From the NCBI GenBank assembly GCA_029210175.1, contig JARGPL010000019.1, positions 186,001 to 250,000 on the forward strand: a stretch of DNA of 64,000 nt, read 5' to 3'. Of the stretch, positions 1-7,966 are shown piece by piece. The stretch is from Minwuia sp. GTDB taxonomy: Bacteria > Pseudomonadota > Alphaproteobacteria > Minwuiales > Minwuiaceae. The position numbers and the translations under genes are program-made. The notes beneath the pieces were generated by a model. The model saw only the letters and a program-made list of their open reading frames with translations. It was not told the DNA's origin and did no database searches. Within the stretch, counting starts at the first letter, position 1, and the number at the start of each line of letters is the position of its first letter.

Positions 1-153
1 ATACCCGCCGCCGGTAAGTCCATGGAACGACTGAAACGCGACCCCGCCACCATTCAATGTATCCCACATTTCTATGACCTCCGGGTCCACGACATAACCG
101 AAACCATGCACCCTGGTGACCTCAAATACCAAATCTAGCTGTGAATACTCCAA
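1..153 (-). CDS. Partial ORF running off the left edge, function unknown
   Basis: The minus-strand frame is open from a TTG at 153 to the window edge (about 51 codons). It reads like protein, with LVFEVTRVHGFGYVVDP near its start and a Gly-rich stretch at the edge. It overlaps the 3' end of the small membrane-protein ORF at 122-295 in another frame. The plus strand is also open from 1 to 135, where it meets a TAG, so the coding strand is not settled. No family is recognised. It could be the start of a gene whose body lies outside the window, or a remnant. Confidence 0.2.
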   Translation of the reverse strand, partial: MEYSQLDLVFEVTRVHGFGYVVDPEVIEMWDTLNGGGVAFQSFHGLTGGGY

Positions 154-295
154 TCAACCCCAATACTATGCAAATAACAGTAGCTCTCTCAAAAGATGAA
201 AAAATCAATCTTGGCAATTTTATTTTTATATAAAAATTAATTGCATTTAACAATGCAATCGCCATCGCAACAACAATAATTGCCAGAGAAATCAA
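122..295 (-). CDS. Small hydrophobic membrane protein, 57 aa, unknown function
   Basis: The TTG start at 295 is preceded at suitable spacing by a strong ribosome binding site (GGTGGGAG). The product starts MISLAIIVVAMAIALL and ends FTARFGI. It has two hydrophobic segments (about residues 2-18 and 38-52) separated by a basic linker (KIKLPRL), as expected of a two-helix inner-membrane protein. Codon use is very AT-rich, unlike the GC-rich chromosome around it, which suggests acquired DNA. Such proteins occur as immunity proteins, holins or small regulators, but nothing in the sequence selects among these. The RBS and the uninterrupted hydrophobic pattern are the support; no family is recognised. 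Confidence 0.5.
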   Translation of the reverse strand: MISLAIIVVAMAIALLNAINFYIKIKLPRLIFSSFERATVICIVLGLIGVFTARFGI

Positions 296-501
296 TTTAT
301 ACTCCCACCTTCAATAAATTGGCGATTTCTTTCTAAATTCTCAATAATTTTCTATCAATAAATCATATACACTCGTGCCATTGTCAATTTTCTAACAATA
401 ATATTACCACGACAGCACAACCTTTTCAAACGAACTCAATGCCAAGTCGGCAAGTTGATGTTTCTCGACAGCGACCCTCATCCTACCGCATCTCGCTTTT
501 G
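296..501. other. AT-rich gap, no convincing gene
   Basis: This stretch is strongly AT-rich up to about 430 and then returns to normal GC. On the minus strand a 26-codon ORF begins MRVAVEKHQLADLALSSF and stops at 404. It may be the tail of a degraded gene. No RNA gene, repeat or clear promoter was seen. Confidence 0.4.
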
Positions 502-642
502 TCAGCGCCAGGCGATGCGGTCGCCGTCGCGGCGCCACATGGTGCGGCCCACCTTGCGGAAGCCGCATTCCTCCATCGCCACGCCGAAACCGGCATCGGC
601 GACCAGATGCCAAGGCTTGATGCCTGAGTCCCTGTCGATCAT
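502..642 (-). CDS. 46-aa ORF, possible fragment of a DUF4304-like protein
   Basis: The ATG at 642 opens a 46-residue ORF, MIDRDSGIKPWHLVADAG onward, ending DGDRIAWR. The segment CGFRKVGRTMWRRDGDR resembles the GF+..G..W.R..G motif near the start of DUF4304-type proteins, from memory of that family rather than a search. It has GC-rich codons, unlike the neighbouring 122-295 ORF. It is much shorter than DUF4304 proteins, so it is either a remnant or an unrelated small protein. A longer overlapping frame (404-811) is less protein-like and is judged a shadow. Confidence 0.3.
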   Translation of the reverse strand: MIDRDSGIKPWHLVADAGFGVAMEECGFRKVGRTMWRRDGDRIAWR

Positions 643-686
643 TCCACAACCATAGCATGGAGCGCGTTGGCCGGAACACGGCTTGC

Positions 687-1706
687 TCAGCCCAGCGCCC
701 GGGGCGGATTGCCGCCGAGGGTTCGGATCGGGTCAATCGCCCGGCGGCCCTTGCGGATTTCGAAGTGCAGCTGCGCCGGATCGACACCACCCGTCGTGCC
801 GACTGTGGCAATCACCTGCCCGCGGGACACCTTGTCCCCCCGGTCGACGCCGATGCGGTCAAGGTGCGCATAGGCCGTTGTCAGGCCACCGGCATGGCGG
901 ATCAGGATCAGATTGCCGAAGCCCTTCAGTTCATTGCCCGCATAGACCACAGTGCCCCCATCCATCGACCGGACAGGGGTTCCGCGCGCGGCAGCGATAT
1001 TGATTCCGTCATTGTGCAGACCGCCCTGTTTCACGCCGAACCGCGACACGACCCGACCCGCCACCGGCCAGACCTTGCCGCCTGCCCCGACCGCAGGCGG
1101 GGATGATGGCCTGGCCGTGATGGGGCGATTTTCAGGCTTTGGTCCGGCGGTTGGTCGCGTCTGTGTCGCTGGCCTTGTCGACGGCCTCGTCGCTGGCTGC
1201 GATGTCGTATCTGCCCGCGCCACACGGTCAGCGGGGCGCGGCGGGGGCAAGGGCATGACCTCCTGGCCTCCCCCGGTCCGGGCGACCTGCGTTGGCGCTG
1301 AACGTCTGTTGCCACTACCTGGAATCTTCAGGATCTGATCGGGAAACAGCCGGTAGGGTTCTGCCAGATCGTTCAGGCGCGCCACATCGAAACGGCCAAC
1401 GCCATACAGCTCCGATACCGACGTCAGGCTTTCACCGCGCTGCACACGATGCAGCCGCAGATCCGGCACCCGCAACCTCTGGCCAATGGCCAGCGTGTAC
1501 GGTGCCCGCAAGCCATTGACACGGATCAGATCCCCCACGGGCACGCCGGTACGGCGGGCAATGGCATAGGCGGTATCACCGCTGCGCACCTGCACTGTCG
1601 CGCCGGTGAAACCGCTGCGGTCATCCACTGGCGCGGGGGTGCTGCGCGGCCCGCAGGCAACGAGCAGCAGGCCCAGAACGACCGCCATCAGGGAAACACG
1701 CAACAT
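687..1706 (-). CDS. nlpD: LysM/LytM (M23-like) outer-membrane lipoprotein, NlpD-type
   Basis: The protein carries a lipoprotein signal with lipobox LLVACG, two LysM repeats (starting TVQVRSGDTAYAIARRTG and LHRVQRGESLTSV), a long Pro/Arg-rich linker and a C-terminal LytM domain (VWPVAGRVVSRFG ... LHFEIR). LysM binds peptidoglycan. In the LytM domain the metal-ligand motif HxxxD reads HNDGIN, with Asn for Asp, so peptidase activity is doubtful. Like E. coli NlpD/EnvC it probably activates an amidase during septal wall splitting. Start 1706 puts the lipobox about 18 residues in. A TTG/ATG at 1790/1787 overlapping the pcm stop is also possible but gives an unusually long n-region. It is the last gene of serS-surE-pcm-nlpD, the usual position in proteobacteria. 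Confidence 0.85.
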   Translation of the reverse strand: MLRVSLMAVVLGLLLVACGPRSTPAPVDDRSGFTGATVQVRSGDTAYAIARRTGVPVGDLIRVNGLRAPYTLAIGQRLRVPDLRLHRVQRGESLTSVSELYGVGRFDVARLNDLAEPYRLFPDQILKIPGSGNRRSAPTQVARTGGGQEVMPLPPPRPADRVARADTTSQPATRPSTRPATQTRPTAGPKPENRPITARPSSPPAVGAGGKVWPVAGRVVSRFGVKQGGLHNDGINIAAARGTPVRSMDGGTVVYAGNELKGFGNLILIRHAGGLTTAYAHLDRIGVDRGDKVSRGQVIATVGTTGGVDPAQLHFEIRKGRRAIDPIRTLGGNPPRALG

Positions 1707-1786
1707 CCGGGCAGAGTAGGAATCCTGATCCCGGGGGGCAAGGCATCGTCGCCTGGTGCCAGACTGTCTGAAGGGTTCAGGCTGCA

Positions 1787-2446
1787 TCAAGGGTCGTTGC
1801 GGGGCTCGTTCGGCACACCATCCAGCAGCGGCACGAAGCGCACCGGCAACAGGTTTTCCCGCGTGGAGCTGCCATCCGCCTGCCGCGTCACCCGGATCAG
1901 CATCTGATCCGCACCACTGCGCCCCACCGGCACGATCAGGATCCCCCCGGGGGAGAGCTGGTCCACCAGTGCGCTCGGCACCTCCCCGAAGGCGGCAGCC
2001 GTGACGATGATCCGGTCGAAGGGGGCCTGTTCGGGCCAGCCCCGGGTGCCATCACCCAGATGCGCGATGATGTTGCTGAACCCCAGGCGGCTGAACAGGG
2101 TGGTCGCATCCCGATAGAGCGTGCGGTGACGCTCTATGGTGTAGATGCGTCGGCAGAGCATGGCCAGAACGGCAGCCTGATAGCCGGACCCGGTTCCGAT
2201 CTCCAGCACCTTGGCGCGGGGTACCAGACGCAGGGCCTCCGTCATGAAGGCGACGACATAGGGCTGGCTGATGGTCTGTCCCTGCTTGATCGGCAGGGGC
2301 ATGTTCTCGTAAGCCTGATGGCGGAAGTTGGCATCAACGAACTGTTCGCGCGGCACCTTCTCGATGGCGCTCAGAACCCGGGAATCGGTAATGCCCTCCC
2401 GCCGCAACTGCATCAGCAACCGGATCTTGCGCACGTCATCCGTCAT
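1787..2446 (-). CDS. pcm: Protein-L-isoaspartate O-methyltransferase
   Basis: This cytosolic repair enzyme transfers a methyl group from S-adenosylmethionine to L-isoaspartyl residues in aged proteins. The SAM-binding motif VLEIGTGSGYQAAVLA and the family segment VPREQFVDANFRHQAYENMPLPI are present, as is the later EQAPFDRIIVTAA block. At 219 aa from the ATG at 2446 it has the usual family length. That start has a weak GGTGGA site upstream. The longer frame to 2527 would overlap surE and adds a non-conserved extension. It follows surE by 40 bp and its TGA overlaps the next possible start. Pairing with surE is typical of stationary-phase survival operons. Confidence 0.95.
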   Translation of the reverse strand: MTDDVRKIRLLMQLRREGITDSRVLSAIEKVPREQFVDANFRHQAYENMPLPIKQGQTISQPYVVAFMTEALRLVPRAKVLEIGTGSGYQAAVLAMLCRRIYTIERHRTLYRDATTLFSRLGFSNIIAHLGDGTRGWPEQAPFDRIIVTAAAFGEVPSALVDQLSPGGILIVPVGRSGADQMLIRVTRQADGSSTRENLLPVRFVPLLDGVPNEPRNDP

Positions 2447-2486
2447 GCTGCCGATCCACCATGCTGCCAGACTGTCATGTGGGCAT

Positions 2487-3242
2487 TCAGTCCTGGAAAA
2501 CGCGCCCGAGCGGATCCAGCGCATCACGATCCGTCAGGTTCAGGCTGATCGGCGTCACGGAGATGCCGCCGCGCCAGATGGTGCCGATGTCGGTGCCCGG
2601 CGGCGGCATGGCCTTCTGTCTGCGCATGCCGATCCAGTAATAGGGAATGTTGCGGCCGTCGGCGCGTTCATCAATCGTCACGTCAGACTGGTCGCGGCGA
2701 CCGTGCGGCACCACGTGCACGCCGTTGACCTCATCAGGTTCCACGTCCGGATAGTTGATGTTGATCAGTACGTCCTTCGGCCAGCCGTTCACCAGCAGGC
2801 GCCGCACAATGCCCGGCGCATGCTGGACGGCGGTCTCCCACCGGATCACCTGATCGGCATAACCGATCTGGCTCATCGCGATGGACGGAATGCCGAGCAG
2901 CGTCCCCTCCATCGCCGCGGCGACCGTGCCTGAATAGGTAATGTCCTCCGCAATGTTGGCACCGCGATTGACGCCGGACAGGATCAGATCGGGCCGTCCA
3001 TCCAGCACATGCCGCACCGCCATCATCACGCAATCGGTGGGTGTCCCGCCGACGGCAAAGCGCCGGTCCCCGCGTCTGTGCAGGCGCAGCGGGTTGGACA
3101 GGCTGAGAGACCGCCCCGCGCCGCTCTGTTCCTGCTGCGGAGCCACCACCCAGACATCATCGGTCAGTTCGCCGGCGATCTTCTCCATCGCCGCCAGGCC
3201 GGGGGCATCGATGCCATCATCATTGGTCAAAAGGATACGCAT
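2487..3242 (-). CDS. surE: 5'/3'-nucleotidase SurE
   Basis: SurE is a metal-dependent nucleoside-monophosphate phosphatase linked to stationary-phase survival. The N-terminus MRILLTNDDGIDAPG contains the paired Asp residues that bind the metal. The downstream motifs SLSNPLRL, VGGTPTDCV and LSGVNRGAN are all intact. From the ATG at 3242 it has 251 aa, normal for the family. The start codon is only 4 bp after the serS stop, so the genes are probably translationally coupled. The longer reading upstream lies inside serS and is not used. Confidence 0.96.
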   Translation of the reverse strand: MRILLTNDDGIDAPGLAAMEKIAGELTDDVWVVAPQQEQSGAGRSLSLSNPLRLHRRGDRRFAVGGTPTDCVMMAVRHVLDGRPDLILSGVNRGANIAEDITYSGTVAAAMEGTLLGIPSIAMSQIGYADQVIRWETAVQHAPGIVRRLLVNGWPKDVLININYPDVEPDEVNGVHVVPHGRRDQSDVTIDERADGRNIPYYWIGMRRQKAMPPPGTDIGTIWRGGISVTPISLNLTDRDALDPLGRVFQD

Positions 3243-3246
3243 GGTT

Positions 3247-4533
3247 TCAGCCTTTCGTGGCTTTGATGACTTCAAGGCCACCCATGTAGGGACGCAGCAC
3301 GTCGGGCACGATGATCGATCCATCGGCCTGCTGGTAGTTCTCGACCACGGCAATCAACGCCCGCCCCACTGCCAGGCCCGAGCCGTTCAGCGTGTGGACG
3401 AAACGGGTCTTCTTCTCGCCCTCGGGCCGATAGCGCGCACTCATCCGCCGGGCCTGGAAATCGAGACAGTTGGAGCAGGACGAAATCTCGCGATACCGTC
3501 CCTGCCCCGGCAGCCAGACCTCCAGATCGTAGGTCTTGGTGGCGGTGAAACCCATGTCGCCGCTGCACAGCTTCATGACCCGATAGGCCAGGCCGAGACG
3601 CTGCAACAGGGCCTCGGCGCATTCCGTCATGCGTTCCAGTTCCGCGGCCGAGCTCTCGTCATCCGTGACGACCACCATCTCCACCTTCATGAACTGGTGC
3701 TGGCGGATCATGCCGCGGGTGTCACGCCCCGCCGATCCGGCTTCCGACCGGAAACAGGGGGTCAGCGCCGTCATGCGCATGGGCAAAGCCGAGGCATCAA
3801 GGATCTGTTCGCGGACCATGTTGGTCAGCGGCACCTCCGACGTGGGCACCAACCAGAAACCGTTGTCGGTATGAAACAGGTCCTCGGAGAACTTGGGCAA
3901 CTGCCCGGTACCGAACACCGCATCATCGCGCACCAGCAGGGGCGGATTGACTTCGGTGAAACCGAACTCGCCCGTCTGGACGTCCAGGAACCAGTTGGCC
4001 AGGGCACGTTCCAGCCGCGCCAGCGCACCGCGCAGCACCACGAAACGTGCGCCGGACATGGCGGCTGCACGGTCGAAGTCCATCAGACCAAGCGCCTCGC
4101 CAAGTTCGAAATGTTCCTTCACCGCAAAATCGAAGGACGGCACATCGCCCACTTCACGCACCAGCGCGTTCGCATCCTCATCCGTGCCGACGGGCACATC
4201 GGGGGCGGGAAGATTGGGAATGCCGGCAAGTTCCAGGTTCAGGGCAGCCTCGCGGGTGCGATCTTCCTCTTCCAGCCGCTGGACATCCGACTTCAGATCA
4301 GCCGTTGCCTGCATCAGGCGCTGCGCCTCTGCCTCGTCACCACTGCCCTTGGCCTTGCCGATTGCCTTCGCCGTCGCATTCCGCTCCGACTGCTTCGTCT
4401 GCATCTCCTTCTGGATGGAAAGCCGTCCCTCGTACATCTCGACAAGGGCTGCAGAGCGGGCCGCGTGCCCGCGCGCAGTCATGGCTTGGTCAAAGGCATC
4501 CCGGTTTTCCCGGATCCAGCGGATATCATGCAT
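3247..4533 (-). CDS. serS: Serine--tRNA ligase
   Basis: SerS charges tRNA-Ser (and tRNA-Sec) with serine. The 428-aa protein has the N-terminal coiled-coil arm (about residues 30-105, rich in Lys/Glu/Gln), motif 2 with [21 protein letters not shown], and the C-terminal motif 3 region [19 protein letters not shown]. Length and start ([10 protein letters not shown]) match the family. It is the first gene of the minus-strand serS-surE-pcm-nlpD operon. Its promoter should lie in the 138-bp gap shared with the divergent hydrolase gene at 4672. Confidence 0.98.
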   Translation of the reverse strand: MHDIRWIRENRDAFDQAMTARGHAARSAALVEMYEGRLSIQKEMQTKQSERNATAKAIGKAKGSGDEAEAQRLMQATADLKSDVQRLEEEDRTREAALNLELAGIPNLPAPDVPVGTDEDANALVREVGDVPSFDFAVKEHFELGEALGLMDFDRAAAMSGARFVVLRGALARLERALANWFLDVQTGEFGFTEVNPPLLVRDDAVFGTGQLPKFSEDLFHTDNGFWLVPTSEVPLTNMVREQILDASALPMRMTALTPCFRSEAGSAGRDTRGMIRQHQFMKVEMVVVTDDESSAAELERMTECAEALLQRLGLAYRVMKLCSGDMGFTATKTYDLEVWLPGQGRYREISSCSNCLDFQARRMSARYRPEGEKKTRFVHTLNGSGLAVGRALIAVVENYQQADGSIIVPDVLRPYMGGLEVIKATKG

Positions 4534-4671
4534 GGGATCGATTCCAGATTTCGGCTCAGGTGAAACGCCCGCGCCTTATAGATCACTTTCCGCGCTGATT
4601 GAATCGTTCTCATCAGCGAAACCTGTGACAGGATGAGTGTTCCGCCGGAGATCACAACACGGAGCCACCTG

Positions 4672-5658
4672 ATGATCAGCATCCTCGACCGCGTGCAGTT
4701 CCAGAATGTACCCTCGAATGGGGTCGAACTGCGAATTGCAACTGTTGGCGAAGGGCCGTTGGTCATAATGGTGCATGGCTGGCCGGAGAGCTGGTATTCG
4801 TGGCGTCACCAGATGGGACCGATTGCCGATGCCGGATACCGGGTGGTGGCAATTGACGTGCGCGGCTATGGCGGCAGCAGCAAGCCAGACCCGGTCGAAG
4901 CCTATGACATGGAAAGCCTGACCGGCGATGTGGCGGGGCTGATCCCCGCGCTGGGCCATGAGACGGCGATCCTGATGGGGCATGACTGGGGTGCGCCGAT
5001 TGTCTGGAACACGGCAATGCTTCATCCGGACAGGGTCAGTGCGGTTGCCGGCCTGTCGGTGCCTTATCTCGGCCCCGGTCCGGCCCCGTTCATCGACATC
5101 GTGAAACAGATATTCACAGCCAACAACAAGTTCTTCTATCAGGTCTATTTCCAGGACGAGGGCGTCGCCGAAGCCGAGCTGGAGGCCGATGTGCGCAGCG
5201 GGTTGCGACGGGTCTATTACGGCATTTCCGGTGACGCGCCTGACGGGACCTGGCCCACGGACAAGCCCCACGGCGCGGCGTTGCTGGAACGCCTGCCCGA
5301 CCCGGACCCGTTCCCCGCGTGGCTGACGGATGCCGACATTGATTACTACGTGAATGAATTCGAACAGTCGGGCTTTCGCGGGCCACTGAACCGCTATCGC
5401 AATCACCATCGCGACTTCGCATTCCTCAGCGCACTGCCTGATCCACGTATCCATCAGCCAGCCCTCTACATCGGCGGCACCCGCGACCTGGTTCTGAAGA
5501 TGATTCCGGGCAAGGACATGGTCGCCACCATGAAGCCCATGGTGCCCAATCTGTCGGACGCTGTGCTGCTGGACGGCATCGGGCACTGGACACAGCAAGA
5601 GGCGCCGGATGAGGTCACCCGACGCCTGCTTGATTGGTTGTCACCTCTCAAGAAATGA
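4672..5658 (+). CDS. Alpha/beta hydrolase, epoxide-hydrolase type
   Basis: This is an alpha/beta-hydrolase with the hallmarks of soluble epoxide hydrolases: oxyanion-hole motif HGWPESWYSWRHQM, the nucleophile elbow GHDWGAPIVW with Asp as nucleophile (about residue 105), the family block VRGYGGSSKPD, and a C-terminal GIGHWTQQEAP carrying the catalytic His (about residue 305). At 328 aa the length is normal. The ATG at 4672 is chosen because GGAG lies eight bases upstream. An ATG at 4633 would add 13 residues. It stands alone, divergent from serS. The natural substrate is unknown; haloalkane dehalogenases share the fold and the Asp nucleophile. Confidence 0.88.
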   Translation: MISILDRVQFQNVPSNGVELRIATVGEGPLVIMVHGWPESWYSWRHQMGPIADAGYRVVAIDVRGYGGSSKPDPVEAYDMESLTGDVAGLIPALGHETAILMGHDWGAPIVWNTAMLHPDRVSAVAGLSVPYLGPGPAPFIDIVKQIFTANNKFFYQVYFQDEGVAEAELEADVRSGLRRVYYGISGDAPDGTWPTDKPHGAALLERLPDPDPFPAWLTDADIDYYVNEFEQSGFRGPLNRYRNHHRDFAFLSALPDPRIHQPALYIGGTRDLVLKMIPGKDMVATMKPMVPNLSDAVLLDGIGHWTQQEAPDEVTRRLLDWLSPLKK

Positions 5659-5687
5659 CAATAACCATCTGATATTGAAAAACAGTA

Positions 5688-6665
5688 TCAGCTTGTCTTG
5701 TTTTCCGGACGGTCGAACAGCGGAATCCACTCGGCTGCCAGAGCCTTGCCCTGCTTCAGCTGCTTTTCGGTGATTTCCTGCTCCAGCTCCTTCATCTCGG
5801 GGCGTGCGGCACCAACGCCGCGATCGATGGCAAGCTGCAGCCATTTGACGGCCAGCACCGGATCAGCCTCAACGCCAAGGCCCTTGGCATAGGCGGCACC
5901 GACATACCCCTGGGAACGCGGGTGATTGATCTCGGCGGCCTTGTAGAGCCACTTGAAACCACGCACATGATCGACCGGGTGGTTGGCGCGACCGGTGAAC
6001 CACATGGTGCCTGCCAGGTAGAGACCGGCACGGTCACCGGCAATGGCGGCCACTTCATAAAGCTTGCCCGCACGGACCACGTCACGGTCGATGCCGATAC
6101 CGATGATCAGGATGTTCGCCAGTTTCTTGTGGGCATCGATATCACCGACCTTCACCAGCGGTTCCAGGGAAGCGGCGGCATTGCGATACCAGACGGCGGC
6201 AAGTTCCAGATCCTCTTCCGTTCCCAGCGCCTTGTGGTGCATCTTGGCCAGCTGGATCTGCATCTCGATATCGCCGCTGCGGGCCAGAATCGCCACCTGC
6301 GGCAGCGCCCGGGCATAGAAGCTGTCCGACTGGGCCAGGTTCTTGTCGACACCCGTGCCCCGGCGATGGAACTCGCCCATGCGCATCAGACCACAAAGCG
6401 CATCCTGCTTGGCGGCCTCACCAAACCACTTCGCGGCCACCTTCATGCCCCGCTGGGCTTCCTTGCCACGAACGATCAGTTCGCCGAGATCACACTGTGC
6501 GGACGCACTGCCTTCCTTGGCGGCGGCCAGCGTCTCCTGCCAAAGCGTTCTGTCGTTGTCGTCGCGCGTATCCTTCACCTGCGCCTGAGCGGCGCCAACC
6601 ATAGCAACCGTTGCCACCATCGTTGTGATCAACAGCCGTCGCGAACCTTCACGTACCTGCAGCAT
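5688..6665 (-). CDS. Secreted Sel1-repeat (TPR-like) protein
   Basis: The ATG at 6665 follows a strong GGAGGGGAAG site and opens with a Sec signal peptide (LLITTMVATVAMVGAAQAQ). The mature part is a series of Sel1-like repeats with the A..W...A....A...G...G pattern, for example KVAAKWFGEAAKQDALCGLMRMGE and FKWLYKAAEINHPRSQGYVG. Such solenoids mediate protein contacts in the periplasm. At 325 aa it has no catalytic domain. It is convergent with the hydrolase at 4672. A specific partner cannot be inferred from the neighbours. Confidence 0.85.
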   Translation of the reverse strand: MLQVREGSRRLLITTMVATVAMVGAAQAQVKDTRDDNDRTLWQETLAAAKEGSASAQCDLGELIVRGKEAQRGMKVAAKWFGEAAKQDALCGLMRMGEFHRRGTGVDKNLAQSDSFYARALPQVAILARSGDIEMQIQLAKMHHKALGTEEDLELAAVWYRNAAASLEPLVKVGDIDAHKKLANILIIGIGIDRDVVRAGKLYEVAAIAGDRAGLYLAGTMWFTGRANHPVDHVRGFKWLYKAAEINHPRSQGYVGAAYAKGLGVEADPVLAVKWLQLAIDRGVGAARPEMKELEQEITEKQLKQGKALAAEWIPLFDRPENKTS

Positions 6666-6804
6666 TTTCTTCCCCTCCGTTCTTGTTGCACGGGCGACCA
6701 GGCCGTCCCGCCTGTACAACCGGAGCGCAAGCCCTGTGCCAGAAAGGGCATTTGCCAGAGCAACAAATCGTGCAGGAGTGGCATGTGTGAAGCGCGTCGT
6801 ACCG

Positions 6805-7224
6805 TCAACGGATGCGCGGCGGCATGGGCACGGTATCGCCACCGGCCTCATGCGCCGCAACGGCGTCGTCGATCATGTAATAGCTGCCCTTGTCCGCGAC
6901 ATGAATGTGGGCGGCCAGGTTCAGCCCATGCCCCTCCATCAGCGCCCCTGCCGAAATGGAGGTTCGCTCGGAACCATCTGTCGCAAAAAACAGGACGGAA
7001 CCACACCTGCGGCAGAACCCGCGCTGGCTGTGTGGACTGGACCGGTACCAGGAAAGCGATGCCTCCCCCGATATGCGCAGATCTTCGTTCCATGCCGCCG
7101 TGAAAGCCAGGAAGTGGCTGGTCTGGCGACGACACATGGTGCAATGACAGGCGATGACTTGTTTCAGGGGTCCGGAGACGGAAAACTGCACATCTCCACA
7201 CAGGCAGCTGCCTGTGGCATTCAC
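6805..7224 (-). CDS. GFA-fold (CENP-V/GFA) zinc-binding protein
   Basis: The sequence contains the three Cys clusters of the GFA/CENP-V family: GSCLCGDVQF, ACHCTMCRR and GFCRRCGSVLFF. These bind zinc in glutathione-dependent formaldehyde-activating-type proteins. Most members have no proven reaction, so formaldehyde activation should not be assumed. The frame is open far upstream, but the conserved domain begins at about 7210. GTG at 7224 gives 139 aa, the usual size, while longer readings would overlap the divergent gene at 7318. No clear RBS precedes the GTG, so the start is uncertain. Confidence 0.85.
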   Translation of the reverse strand: MNATGSCLCGDVQFSVSGPLKQVIACHCTMCRRQTSHFLAFTAAWNEDLRISGEASLSWYRSSPHSQRGFCRRCGSVLFFATDGSERTSISAGALMEGHGLNLAAHIHVADKGSYYMIDDAVAAHEAGGDTVPMPPRIR

Positions 7225-7317
7225 GGTGTCCGATATGAATTTGTTCCTGTTGCGTTCCAGAATTTGCAGTGAACCCGCAAACACCCGGCTGCACAAGCCG
7301 GTCAATTGGATACGCGC

Positions 7318-7962
7318 ATGATGCCTGAAGGCCGTGACCCTATCGCTGATCTGAGAAATGCCCTGGATGCGCACGGTCTGGTGCTTCTGGGCGGCTTCCA
7401 TGACGGCCCCGGTACACGCATCATCGTCGGCAACGCCGGTTCGGCAATCATCGGGCACGTGCCGGGAATGCCTGCTGCCGACCCCGCCGGAAACCCGGTC
7501 AACCAATGGACCCGGGATGTCATGATTCCGATCGCGGCTGCGCTGGGGGCTGAGGTCGTGTTTCCCTTCGATGGCCCGCCGTGGCATCCGTTCGTCAGCT
7601 GGATGGCAGCGACCGGTCAGGCATCCATCTCACCGCTTGGTCTGGCGATCCATCCCCGCTACGGGCTCTGGTTCGCCTTGCGCGCGGCCCTGCTGTTCCC
7701 GGAGCATCTGCCGCTCGATGCAGCCCCCGCCCCGTCACCGTGTCTGACATGCCTCGATCAGCCGTGCCTCACGACATGCCCGGTGAACGCCTTCGACGGC
7801 GCGACATATGCCGCAGACGCCTGCCGTGATCATCTGGACACACCGGCTGGCGCGGATTGCATGTCAGACGGCTGCCGGGCAAGACGCGCCTGCCCGGTCG
7901 GCACCGCCTGGCGCTACGACCCGAAGCACGCCAACTTCCACATGCGGGCGTTCACGGGCTGA
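7318..7962 (+). CDS. Iron-sulfur (ferredoxin-like) protein of unknown function
   Basis: The 214-aa protein has two Cys-rich clusters in its C-terminal half: CLTCLDQPCLTTCPVNAF, close to a 4Fe-4S signature (C-x2-C...C-x3-CP), then CRDHLD..ADC...GCRARRACPVG. The N-terminal half (LRNALDAHGLVLLGGFH ... VFPFDGPPWHPFVSWM) resembles uncharacterised alphaproteobacterial ferredoxin-like proteins and, loosely, QueG-type reductases. A cytosolic electron-transfer or reductase role is inferred, not shown. Two adjacent ATGs (7318, 7321) follow a TTG at 7306, and no strong RBS is visible. It ends 4 bp before the convergent acyl-CoA dehydrogenase stop. Confidence 0.75.
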   Translation: MMPEGRDPIADLRNALDAHGLVLLGGFHDGPGTRIIVGNAGSAIIGHVPGMPAADPAGNPVNQWTRDVMIPIAAALGAEVVFPFDGPPWHPFVSWMAATGQASISPLGLAIHPRYGLWFALRAALLFPEHLPLDAAPAPSPCLTCLDQPCLTTCPVNAFDGATYAADACRDHLDTPAGADCMSDGCRARRACPVGTAWRYDPKHANFHMRAFTG

Positions 7963-7966
7963 ACGG

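Noticed and set aside
404-811. 135-aa minus-strand ORF across the left islet
   Set aside because: Its sequence is Arg/Pro-rich shadow translation that overlaps the well-supported end of the nlpD-like gene. The 46-aa frame at 502-642 is more protein-like.
6805-7587. N-terminal 120 residues of the open frame upstream of the GFA domain
   Set aside because: They overlap the divergent Fe-S protein gene and lack family similarity, so the start was placed at 7224.
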